DNA of 64,000 nt from Epithemia pelagica. Its lineage: Eukaryota > Bacillariophyta > Bacillariophyceae > Surirellales > Surirellaceae. Both the position numbers and the translations under genes were made by a program. The notes beneath the pieces were generated by a model. That model was not told the origin of the DNA and did not search any database. It worked only from the letters and a program-made list of their open reading frames with translations. This document shows positions 49,887-61,002 of this stretch, piece after piece (the first letter of the stretch is position 1; the number at the start of each line of letters is the position of its first letter). The stretch spans positions 1,302,001-1,366,000 of the forward strand of contig OX337234.1 of assembly GCA_946965045.2 (NCBI GenBank). The letters are read 5' to 3'.

Positions 49887-51378
49887 ATGGAAGATGACGG
49901 ATCCATCCGTGTGGCCTTTTGATCCTTGATTGTCTTGGGATTGATATTGGATACATCTTTCACGACATCTGCATGTGAATTGGTGCAAGCTTTTCCAGAT
50001 GATATGCTTCTCCTTTGAATCACTAGGCATTGTACAGTCCGCATTTAACAAAGACGAGAACGTCACTCCCACGCAAAAATGGAAAGTGGTGGTGATGGCG
50101 TTTCTTTTTGTCTTGCAACAAAAACATAAGAACAAGAAAAGTTTAGTCTCCTTAGTTATAGATCAACATCCATCCTACTCTCTAGTTTACACGGGGGTTT
50201 CTTGGTTACGAAGCGTACGGATAAGGAGGCCTCTTTTCTTGACTCCTCTCCTTCCAAACTCTCACTGATGTGCATGGTTCAACTACAACGTGGAGCATCA
50301 CAAAGTCGGTGCGCTCAAGTGAGGTCTTCATAAAGGCATTACTGCTGACAAAACATTGGTCTGCCCGGAAAAATGGAATTATCCAGTTACTTTTCACTAC
50401 GGGACTCGCAATCAACACTGGAAGACCGCCATGGTCATTGCGAAAGAAAATGTGAGGGAATTCACCGTAAAATTTGAAATCTAAGATCAAATCCTTAACC
50501 CTATACGGCCCCTTCAAGCATTTCGAAGAGCATGCACGAGGACGGCGCGCGCCGGCGAGGAAGACGAGACATGATCCAAACGCCACCGCCGAGCTAAGTA
50601 CAAAAGATCTTTAAGTATAACGAGAGGCAGACCGCAGAACACAGGAAGAATTGGAAGATGGGAGGAGATTCATCATGCAGTTGCAGGTTGCAAGTCTTGC
50701 CAGTTGCCACATGTGGATTGCGGATGAAGTTCCAAGCAACATGATGTCTTCTTTTTGGTCTCTCGGAAGATGGAGGAGATGAAAGTTGCTAGGAGCACGT
50801 AGAAACCAATCTTATAGCACGGGAATGTTGTTGCAGAAGATGACTGATGGTATGTTCGACAACACTGTCTCCTCGGACGATGAACATGGGGACCTTTTGA
50901 TCTCGGTTGGAACCATATCCTCGCTTAGAAGGTGAAGGTTGTCGATTCGAGGCGCGTACGACTAACCACTGGAGGTGCATACCGTTGCTCGAGTTTGCAT
51001 GCCTTGCGCACAATCGCACCTCTCGTCGCGACTCCGAGAACACTGTTTCTACCTCGGATAAGAACCATGTCACAGAATGAACCAAGGAAAGAAGACCATT
51101 AGACGTGGCATAAACCGATCACCATTCTTCTCTCGAAACGGGCCCTCATGAACCATCCATCAACACAAGTTGTCGCTTCGAGCAGTCTTCATTATTCTCG
51201 AGCTTTCATTTTTGAAAAGACAGAGTGTGCACAACATTTCAAGCGAACAACGAGTACAGATCATTGACAACAGAGAGAACTGGGAGTCCATCACTTTGCA
51301 TTGGTACGGTAAACGGGACATCAACGTAAAGACTTGTGGTTTCTCGTGGTTTTCGCAGGACAAGAGGACCTAGCAGTC
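49887..51378. other. Intergenic region, no gene supported
   Basis: 1.5 kb. ORFs at 50206-50586 and 50789-51085 (minus) have no recognised similarity and lie opposite other open frames. It should contain the 3' end of the DUF6824 gene and the promoter of the G8-domain gene. Confidence 0.4.
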
Positions 51379-54300
51379 ATGAGTTGGGCCAAAGGAATAC
51401 TCGAAACGGTCGTGTTCCTTTCCCTTGCATCGACATCATGGGCATCCCAGCTGTTCGACGCCTCACGAGCCGTGAACTTGCGCGCTACCCTGGCTCGTCT
51501 CAATCGTATGCAAAACGACTCGTCGATCATGATCAACGCGGACGGCGGTTCCAGTGAGAACAATGGCGCAACGTTTCGGTCGTATTTTGAGATTGGTTCC
51601 AATGAAACGATTGCAGAGCAGTCCCATAGATTCCTTCATTCTCGAGAGAGCCCCTACTTTCAACCCCTGGATTGTGGCGTTCCCGACTGTTCTGTCAACA
51701 CAACATGGACTAAACAGCGCTACGATGGTAGCGATGGCACAGTGGTGATTCCATGTGGCCATTGTGTATGGATGGACCACGATCAAGACGAAACGCTTGT
51801 TTTACCCCATGGCATTGATGTTCAAGGACATTTGTATTTTCCTGATGGATACAGCTTGACGATCGAAACTCCTTTCGTTTTAGTTCAAGGCTTGTTGGAG
51901 ATGAATTCAACTGGACAAGTCACAGATGAACCTCTTATCAAGTTTGTCATTGCCGCCACGCGGCAAAATGTCGGCTTTTTCCCTGCTTACAACAACAAGT
52001 TTGTATGTCCTACCAGCACTGGTCGCGCCGGAAAATGTGACATGGGTTTTCGGTCTGTGGTCGTTGCGGGAGGGACATTTCGTGCACGTGGTCTACCCAC
52101 TGGATGTACCACTTGGACATACTTGGACGACGTTGTGCCCGTGTCAGGAGCCTCCATCCCAAATCATATCACCCTCACCAGGTTGCCCGAGCTCGATTCC
52201 GACCACCCAAATCGTTTGTGCCGATCTTACGATCCCTACATTGACGAGTCCTTCGAAACCGACGTTGGGAAATGGACTGGTGGATATGGTGCTCTTTTCC
52301 GTAATGCCAATGGAGCATTTGTAACAACGAATCGAAAATCTGCGCAGGAGCATGGTCCTACTTTTGACTTGGTCTCCTTTCAAGAGTGCATGGTTCCGGG
52401 TCAAAAGTATTTGTTCAGCGCGAGAGTCCGCATTGATGACCCTTTGGAAGCCCGCGGTGAACCAACTCCATGCAACGCGGCGGGTTGTCTTGGTCTCGTC
52501 TTTTCGACACGGTTCGCCAACGGGACGATAGTCTCCCATAGCCAACAACAGCCGTATGCAAACACAGAGTACCGGAACAGTGTCTGGGATAACTTCTACG
52601 CCACCGTGGAACTCACCGAAGATGAACTGAGCTCCCAAAACACGTTTCATATCTTGCAACTGGTTGGAGCTGAAGAGCGCTACGACATTTTTCTGGACGA
52701 TGTATCATTTGGTCTTCCCGATCCATCGCTTGTTCCCGATCCAAACGATATTTGTGGGTCCAACATGGTTATGAATGGAGATGCCGAGGGACACAGTATT
52801 CATCCTTATCCTATGGAGGCTATCGGAAATGGCCAGCTAACTATCCGTACGTTTCCCGCCACTGGAAACCGGGTGTTCCTGGTGAGCCAGCGAAGCCGCG
52901 ACACGGACTCTCTTGTTTATCTGATGGATGCACCAAACTGTATCACAACATTGACGCGCTACCGAATTTCCGCCCAAGTCTATGCTGAGTCTCCAAGTGT
53001 ATCGGTCGAAATTGTGATCAAATACAGTATTACGCTTCTAAGTGGCGAGACACGTACCGAGACTGCTGCGGAGTGCCCATCCTCTCAAGAAGAGTGGATG
53101 GATTGTAGCTCCACCTTTTCGATTCCAAACGATATTAAATATGAGCGAATCCAGTCCATCCAATTCTGGTTTGAAACAAGAAATGCTCCGACGGTAGACT
53201 TTATGGTTGATGATTTCTCGCTCTTTGTGGACAAGGCTGCAAAGTCCGGTATTCTGGTTCCCAGATCAGGTGTGAGAAATTGTTGGAACGAGGGTGCCGA
53301 AATCCTAATCACTTCGCATACGTCCAACACTGCCGATTCGCAAGTGCGTCGTATGGTGCACAATCCTATCTCGGTCGGGAATGGACTAGTTCGATTGGAA
53401 CTCGACGACGACATCACCATGCCAGTGACGGCGCAGCAAGATGCACGATTCCCTGTTGAAGTGGCATTGCTGAGCCGAAACATTCGCTTTCAGGCAAGAG
53501 AAGACGCACGGTTCCCTCTTCTTGGAGGGCATTTTATTGTTCTTCGCACACCTCTGGTGGATCAACATATTGAGGGGATCGAATTCATTAACTTTGGTCA
53601 ACAAGGTAAGCTCACAACGTACAATGTACTTTTCGGATCGCTTGTCGAATCAATCACCAACTTATGCTTCGTTTGTTACAGGTAATCTTGGACGATATCC
53701 GATTCATCTTCATTTGTGTAAGAATGCGAACTCTTTGATAACGAAGAATACCGTTCGTGAGTCCAATCAACGATGCATTGTCATCCATGGAAGCCACAAC
53801 ACAACCATTGAGGAAAACATTGCGTTCAACACGTCTGGCCACTGCTTTTTAACGGAGGATGGAGGAGAACTGGACAACCGTTTCATTCGTAACCTTGGAA
53901 GCAATACGAGACGCGCCAGTTTGATTGTACGCGAGGGCGAATCAGATGCCAACAACCCATCCACATTCTGGAGTGCAAACCCGAAGAACGAGTGGATTGG
54001 GAATGTCGCTGCCGGTAGCGACGCCAACGGGTTCTGGCTGGAACTGCTTGATTCAGTGAAGATGCCAACCGCGATGATGGAAACCTCGTTCGACATGAAT
54101 CCAAGGAGACTTCCACTGACAAGTTTTGTGGACAATGTTGCCCATAGCAACTTTCGACATGGACTCAGTAAGTGCTATATTTATCGATTTGATCACACGC
54201 TGCCTGGTGTTCGTGCGTCCTTACATTGATTTTTGTTTCAGAAATGTATCCTCATGGTCTTCTGCCCAGTGAAACAGCAGTATTTGAAAATTTCAAATCA

Positions 54301-56844
54301 TACAAGAATCGACGTGACGGCTTTTTCTTTCGAAACATGGAAAACGCGGTTGTTCAGGGTGGGATACTGGCTGATAACCGCTATCAAGCAGACTTTGACT
54401 TTTCTGATACTATGTTGATGAGAGGAACTCAAGTTATTGGTATCACTCCTCGGTTCAAAGAGATAATGGAAGAAAAAGGGGGTTCCGCCTATCATCAAGA
54501 CAGAGTGGTGGGCCTCGAATTGCATTCTTTTGCTCGTGACCCTTCCAAGAAAGGACTCACAATTAGAAATATTGTGTTTGATGGGTTCGATGGGACGAAC
54601 ACTACGCATACTGCACTAGTCGAGATTGATGGCGACAGCGACGATCCATGGACTGGAAACTTCAACTACTGGACTACTTTTGAGGGTGTCAAGATCAGGA
54701 ACAGTGACGTTGACTTTTATTTTGATTTTCTGGAAGCCATGGAGAAGTCCTATAAAGGAGTGTACCTCGTCGATGTTGATAGCAGCATGAGACCCCCGTC
54801 CAGCGACGCAACTGGAATTTCGACCATAATTGCCGATTCTGATGAAATAACGACGTTCGTGGATCCTGAACTCTGTACACGGGTTAGAAATCGTGGATAT
54901 CAGTACTGCCGAGATACATGCCTCCAATCTTACACCTATGGTGTAGACCCCGGGCAGGTGGAGAACCTTCGTCTCCGTGTTCGCACCATCCCTGCGAAAA
55001 ATGATTTCTTTGTGGAAGGATCACAGGACGTCCTGGTTAATGAGAATATGGATCGACACATCCGAGCGAAAACTGATCTAGCATATCTCAGATACTTCAC
55101 GGTTGCGGTGCCACCAGGAGATTACAGAGCAATGTTTGTCCACAATATCACGGATGAGAGGTTCTGGCCAACATTTGTGGAGAAATGGATCGAGCCGTCG
55201 TTCTGTGGTGGCTCGGTGGACGACTACGACGTCAAGTTGAACGAACCCGGAGTGGAAGCTGGAGATTGTGTTCAACTCATTCGAAATGGAGATATCGAAC
55301 AGTCAGCTGTGTCAGCACCTTACTGGCTTCATCACAATACCTTGTTGGAAGTGGCGAATAGACAAGGAAGGCGTGGATCAAGGGCTCTGACTGAGATCGA
55401 CCAGAAAAGCCCTGTTGCATATGTCGGCCAGTACGTTGATGTACGATGTTTGAACAAAGGCGACACATATTTTATTCAAGTCTGGGTCTACATGGAGTTA
55501 GATGGATTTCCCGGCTCATGCGACGAAACTCGGTCAGATGATTGCCCACGATTGGAGGTTGGAGGGGTGATGGGCCCTGGTGAACGAGGAGTCACATCTT
55601 TTGCTGATTTCAGTTTCACGGTTTCTAGAGCGTTTGCCAAACCGCTTAACGATGATGGATGGAACCTTCTTCAGGGACTCATCACTGTTGGCCAAGATCT
55701 TGCCGCCGCAACACGAGCCGTGGTCTATGTTGAACGCCGAAGGGCAGGTGTTAAGTTGTTCCTGGACGATGTTTCCATGACTCATGTAAACAAGGAGTGT
55801 TCAGAGCTTGTGTTTAATGGAGATTTTTCGGATGGTTCAACGAGTTTTTGGGACCGAGACGAAGGTACCCTTGATGTTGTCGTATCGAATCGAAACCATG
55901 CTCTTCAACACTCTGGACGAATAAACGCCGTCTCGTCTATCACTCAACGGATCCAGACTGGATGTATGAAAGAAGGAGAACGCTTTGTAGTCACCGCAAA
56001 AACTAAGGTCCTCAGCCCAGATGGTGGTCCGTTTCATTGCAACCCATCCAGAGTGTTTGGTGACATGGCCTGTCCTCGTTTGAGGATTCGTACCGAGTCC
56101 ATGGTTGCAGCCAACAACAGTGTTTCTAGTTCGGGAGGATACATCGCAGCCAGGACGGATCATGGTGTTACATCAGACAACTGGATGACAATTTCGGGAG
56201 TATTCTCAGCTACGAAAACTGACGAACTTGCCGAACAAAACGTACTCGATATCGATGGGCCACCCGAGGGCGTAATTGTGATTGTAGACGATGTCTCGAT
56301 TTCCCCGCTCCCGCTTAACTGCGACGAACTGATTCTAAACGGCGATGCTGAATGGGGGGGCACGGCTCGATTTTGGCGGATCTCTTCCCAGAGAGAGGCC
56401 CCGGAGATAAAAGTCATCTCTGAGAATTCCGGAAACCGTGCTTTCCGCTTGACAGAGCGGGAAACCTCTAACGACGGCATTGCACAAAGCATTGATGACC
56501 GATGTATGGAATTGGGATCTAAATGGAAAGTTGAAGCAGAAATGAAACTTCGCTCGCGCTCCGATGGAAGTTTTGGTGCCTGCAAGCCTGGACGACAGAC
56601 TGGCGCTGACAATGCGTGTCCTTCAGTGCACTTGTTTGCGTTAAAAGATGGCGTTCGCGTGGATGAACACAGGACAATGACAAACAAGCAGATGACATGG
56701 GTCAAGAATGCATTCAATAAATACGAGAGTATTGTGGAGGTAACTCAAGAATTACAAAATGGCCATGACTTCCACATTGGGTTCCAGAGCTTTGACGTGG
56801 ATTGGGATCTTATTCTTGACAACGTGTCGGTCACGCCGTTCTAG
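51379..56844 (+). CDS. Secreted G8-domain, beta-helix and CBM-like protein
   Basis: Exons 51379-53605, 53682-54167 and 54242-56844, with introns GTAAGC...CAG (76 bp) and GTAAGT...CAG (74 bp), join in frame to 1771 aa. The start is the ATG at 51379, giving a signal peptide ILETVVFLSLASTSWAS. A G8 domain (about 115-215, VVIPCGHCVWMDHDQD and LTIETPFVLVQGLLEM) precedes beta-helix repeats in exon 2 with GRYPIHLHLC, HGSHNTTIEENIAFN and GHCFLTEDGGE, the CEMIP/TMEM2 pattern. Carbohydrate-binding-like modules recur: CGSNMVMNGDAEG, CVQLIRNGDIEQ, CSELVFNGDFSDG, CDELILNGDAEWG. There is no transmembrane segment or anchor. It is likely a cell-wall or extracellular polysaccharide protein; animal relatives act on hyaluronan, which diatoms are not known to make. 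Confidence 0.85.
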
Positions 56845-57192
56845 GACTAGGTAGACGACCCCAACATTGTCACTTTCTGCAGCAGCCGGATCAGCACCAG
56901 AATTCACAACCAATATAGCCATGATTGCATTATTCCTTTTTTTTTTTTTGTTTTGCCGTAGGACAAAAGTATGACAGACGGGCTTGAATTCATATTGGTT
57001 GCCCTCCACGAGAAAATAAATCTCTATTTACCACCTTGTTCCCAAGCAACCCATGGGTCCGTGAATTGCCGCCAACGACTGTGCATAGTTCCCCCCTGCA
57101 TACATGTTTCTCGTTTCATTCGTTTCTCCAACACTGTTCATGGAGCACCTTGGCAGGTCATTCGATTGGTCACAGTAGGCTTCCAAAGCCCA
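56845..57192. other. 3' flank of the G8-domain gene
   Basis: No gene is seen. A T-rich run at about 56935-56950 lies downstream of the stop codon. Confidence 0.35.
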
Positions 57193-57900
57193 TCATTGTC
57201 TACAGCATGACTTTGGCTGATCACAGGTAGATGTGTTGCAATCGGCACGGAGCGCGTGTCTTCGAATCTCACAGATTCGAGTGTACGGCATAACATGATT
57301 CAAGAACTGGCCCTGTCCAATCCTTGTCGTGCAGCTGCGCAAGTTTCGTAACTTGCAGATTCTCCTAGGTAGTAGTGTTGGTATCGTTCCAGTTGACGCG
57401 TTTTCGTTCCAACGCAAGAGGGGGGCACACGGCTTGAACCAAGTTGCAATGGGATTGGACCCGTCCAGCCACACACAATTGGACAGTCTCAATGTACCCC
57501 GTTTGGTGAAAACGTGTCAACAGAGGCCGGTACTACAGTAGACCACCCAGGAATGAATGGTGATCCAACACCAGAAAGCCTCGGTAGGTCGTTTGAATAC
57601 GCCGCGTGATTCATTCGTCATAATGGTTCCAGGCCTCCCGTCTCAATTGTGGTTTTCTAGAAACAAGGCTGTCCGACCCGTCCAATTTCCCAAATGAAAA
57701 GGGAATGCTGGACTCGAATGAGAGTTTCCATCCAGCTTGCGATAGGCCACTGGAACATGTTGCAGCCAATTCACGTGGAACGTTGCCCCGTCCCAGAACA
57801 GCGCGACATTGGAAACTGGTTTCACAAAAAAGTCCACCAACCCACGGTGGATGGTAGAGTACCACTCAGCTCGGGGGTTGTTGGAACGGTTCAGTCCGTG
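57193..57900 (-). pseudogene. Fragmented leucine-rich-repeat gene
   Basis: Several minus-strand frames carry pieces of diatom-type LRR proteins: WLQHVPVAYRKLDG and LSFESSIPFSFGKLDG, then STGTIPTLLPRRICKLRNLR and a Cys-rich end, LRADCNTSTCDQPKSCC, like the C-terminal cap of such repeats. They lie in different frames with stops between, so the gene is broken. Assignment rests on motif rhythm only. Confidence 0.4.
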
Positions 57901-58511
57901 GATGCGAAAAGACTCTGGTAGAACGGGTCATGGCAATGGTACTGCGTCAATTCTCCCAGCCACCCTACCTAGATTCTCCCACCCACGGTTGGAAAAAACG
58001 GGGTTGGTTTGCGCCCAGTTTCCCTTCCTCCCGAGTTGTATTAGTATTCCACAACCGTGGCCGCGTTCGGGGGCCCTCCTCCTCCTCCTCCCATTCTTGT
58101 TGATGTTGGTCGTGGTAGTTTCCTGTTGCACGGCCATGGAGGGATTCCATGGTCGTGGAGTTGTTGTAGGATCGACCGACATGGGCACTCACAATTTTCG
58201 ACAAAATTGACACCAAAGTGTGACTGCATTTTTTGTGAGGGGGCTTAACTTTTTGCGGTCATTGTTTGGGTGTGACCGCTCCTCCCCCCAATCATCCCTC
58301 TTTCATTAAAAAAACTATTCCCCCACCCCGAAAGTCAGGTGGGTATCTTTTTTTCAAGTGGATCGATCCACGACTCGGGAGACGAAGTTCATCCTGTTCC
58401 AACTTCCGCTCTGTGCGCAACCATCATCATCAGTATCCACAACAGGGCAAGTCACCACAACCAAAAGCATTGGAACGGCCCGTGCGCTGTGTTTCGGGGA
58501 AAGGGACGACA
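57901..58511. other. Upstream region of the SDR-like gene
   Basis: No gene is supported; the downstream reading frame is open through part of it but without an ATG. Promoter and leader of the next gene are expected here. Confidence 0.35.
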
Positions 58512-59789
58512 ATGATGACGATGACAAGGAGACGACCGTGTTTGGGCCGTAGCAGTAGCAGGAGTCTACTTGTGATGCTGGTGGTGGTTTTGGTTTCGAC
58601 GACACTGGTTTCCTCGGAATTGACACTCGTTCCGAGCGGCGGGGAATCGAGTCGTCCGAATCGGCATTGTCCAGCTGGTACAAGCATCGGCAGCACAGTG
58701 TCTGGTGCCAGGAAACTCGAAACGTGCCGAGGTGGTGGTGGCAATGTGGTCGTAAATGGGAACGACCCACCACCATCCAGCAGCACCACCAAAAGGGTTC
58801 CACGAGCCGCATGGTCGTGGTGGTGGAAACGACAACAGCAACGGCCGGTTGTTTTGGTGGTGGGAGCCACGGGTGGGACCGGTCGTCATGTCGTGCATCA
58901 ACTCTTGAAACGTGGATGTACCGTCCATGTCATTGTTCGATCGACGGACCGAATGGTACAAGCCTTGTCGTCCTGTACCAACCACACCGAGACTCGTCGT
59001 CTTATTCCTCGTTCCTGGAGGAATCGATTGCACATGACACAAGCATCCCTCTTGGACGACGACGTGTCCATGGACGAATTGGTGCAGTTGGTGGAACCGG
59101 TCGACGCCGTCGTGTGTTGTTTGGGCCATTCGCTGACGTTGTCGGGACTTTGGGGCCCCCCGTATCGGTTGGTCACCACGGCCATCCAACGCTTGACGAC
59201 GGCACTTCAAAGGACCATGACGACCGGGTCTCCATCCTCACCACACAAGCCCAAACAATTAATTCTCCTCAGTTCCGATGGTGTCCGGAATCGTCACTTG
59301 GACAATGCACCATCCTGGTCCACGTGGTTGCTCCTGGGCTTGATTCGACTCTTGCTTCCCCCTCATGTGGACAATGAACAAGCGGCGGCCTATCTATGGC
59401 ACCACCACCAGCCGTCGCAAAGCAAACAGTCGGAATCCAACCAGGCACCACGGGTCGAGTGGGTGATTGTGCGACCGACTGATATGGTTCCGGATGATAA
59501 TGCCGAGGAGCGGGGGTACCATTCACGACGACGACGACGACAACGACAACCCGGCTACCAATTGCAGTCCACACCCGAGGGTCCCTTGTTTGGCGGATCC
59601 CATGTCGTGTCACGTCGTCAAGTGGCGGAATGCATGGTCCATCTCCTCACACGTCCCCCCTTGTGGAAGAGGTGGAAATTTCAAATGCCCGTCGTATACA
59701 ACAACAATGACGACGACAAGACCAACCACCCCAAAAAGCAGCAGCAGGAAAAGAAGAAGACGAATGGTGACACAGCAATGCCGAAATGA
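58512..59789 (+). CDS. NAD(P)-binding Rossmann protein, atypical SDR type
   Basis: 425 aa from the ATG at 58512 (the frame is open upstream to 58266 without an ATG). A basic N-terminus and hydrophobic stretch (SLLVMLVVVLVSTTLVSS) suggest a signal peptide or ER entry; no clear plastid ASAFAP motif is seen. The Rossmann motif is VVLVVGATGGTGRHVV (about 112-127), followed by GCTVHVIVRSTDR and VDAVVCCLGHSLTLSG, then LILLSSDGVRN and WVIVRPTDMV. That is the extended/atypical SDR and NmrA-like pattern, without a Tyr-x-x-x-Lys pair that I can place. His/Arg/Gln-rich low-complexity insertions and a basic C-terminus are present. Substrate unknown. Confidence 0.75.
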   Translation: MMTMTRRRPCLGRSSSRSLLVMLVVVLVSTTLVSSELTLVPSGGESSRPNRHCPAGTSIGSTVSGARKLETCRGGGGNVVVNGNDPPPSSSTTKRVPRAAWSWWWKRQQQRPVVLVVGATGGTGRHVVHQLLKRGCTVHVIVRSTDRMVQALSSCTNHTETRRLIPRSWRNRLHMTQASLLDDDVSMDELVQLVEPVDAVVCCLGHSLTLSGLWGPPYRLVTTAIQRLTTALQRTMTTGSPSSPHKPKQLILLSSDGVRNRHLDNAPSWSTWLLLGLIRLLLPPHVDNEQAAAYLWHHHQPSQSKQSESNQAPRVEWVIVRPTDMVPDDNAEERGYHSRRRRRQRQPGYQLQSTPEGPLFGGSHVVSRRQVAECMVHLLTRPPLWKRWKFQMPVVYNNNDDDKTNHPKKQQQEKKKTNGDTAMPK

Positions 59790-61002
59790 TACCCAGCACG
59801 GGAGTACTATTATCTTTCCCGAGCTCCTCCACAACGACCAACGACTCCCTCTCTGGGCAACTGCTATCCTGAGACAATTGGACTTGCCTTTTTGCTCATA
59901 GAGACTCCATTATTATTATTGTTACAAGTTTGATAGTCGTTGTTGCATCATGTCTTTTTTGGACCGTTTTGGGTACCATTATTTGGTTCAAAGACTCGTC
60001 AATCGTCGAGATTCAGTATAGAAGGAGGACGTTGGGGAACGACCGATTCCGGTGTTCCTGGTGTCGGACCCAACAATCCATGGAGGCGTGCCATGGCGAC
60101 CAATGGGTCTGGAAAGCCTTGATTGTGCAAACAAATGTTGCCCCATCAGTCATGGCTAGGCTTGAGAACACAAGTCCAGGAATGGGTGTGGGGCTGGACG
60201 GACCTTACGTTATTAGGGAATTCTTCCAAAATGGGGCTTGGAACACCGCAGTCACGGAGTAACTCCTCGGATGCTTTGGGAAACAACGTATCGGAAAAGC
60301 GGATCCGTGTTCCTCGGAATTCAGGCTTGTCTCGTCGTTGTGAGAGCCATGAATCGCCACAACAAAAACTCCACAAGCGCGCAAGGACTTTGGTTCGTTC
60401 ATCCAACTGCACTGACCGTCCATTCCATGCTCTAGCTAGGGAAGAAATCAAGGATTCCTCACTACTCTTAGCTTCCGAGTCCGCTGCTTCCGAATGCTCT
60501 GGCTTGCGTTCCACAACATGCACTGATTTATACTGATTTGGGGTACCTCTAGGCACCTAGACTAGCCATACGAAGATATGTCCAAGTCGGAAGTCGGAAT
60601 CTTGGAATCATCTCTCCTTCATGACAGTTGAAACCGGTGTCATTATTCATTATGTCTGCTATCGGCGACGTTTCGCTTCCCCTTCGCTTTTCCTTTTCCG
60701 CCCTCATCCCTCATCTCCATTAAGAAAACCCGTCCGTTGAGCATACGGAGCACCGTCATGGGTGCACGGGTACAAAAGTCATTCCAAACAAAGAAGTGAA
60801 CTAAAATATAGGTTACAGAGTCACTACTCCCTATCTTCTCGATTTTCATACGTACGACATACATACTTTCTTAGTCCCCTCAAACAGTACTCGACCCAAT
60901 TGAGAACTGTTTGCCATCCCAGTAGTAAGTGTATTCGGGCCAACTAGCCCAGGAAACCTCAAGACCTGCACAAAACCTCATAAACAATGATGAGGAAAGG
61001 AC
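59790..61002. other. Region between the SDR-like gene and the right copia element
   Basis: No gene is supported; ORFs at 60123-60556 on both strands overlap. It should contain the 3' LTR of the copia element to the right, read on the minus strand; a purine tract TTTGAGGGGA (minus strand) lies at 60876-60885. LTR limits cannot be set because the other LTR is outside the window. Confidence 0.4.

Noticed and set aside
50206-50586. Minus-strand 126-codon ORF
   Set aside because: No similarity recognised, no supporting context, and other frames are equally open.
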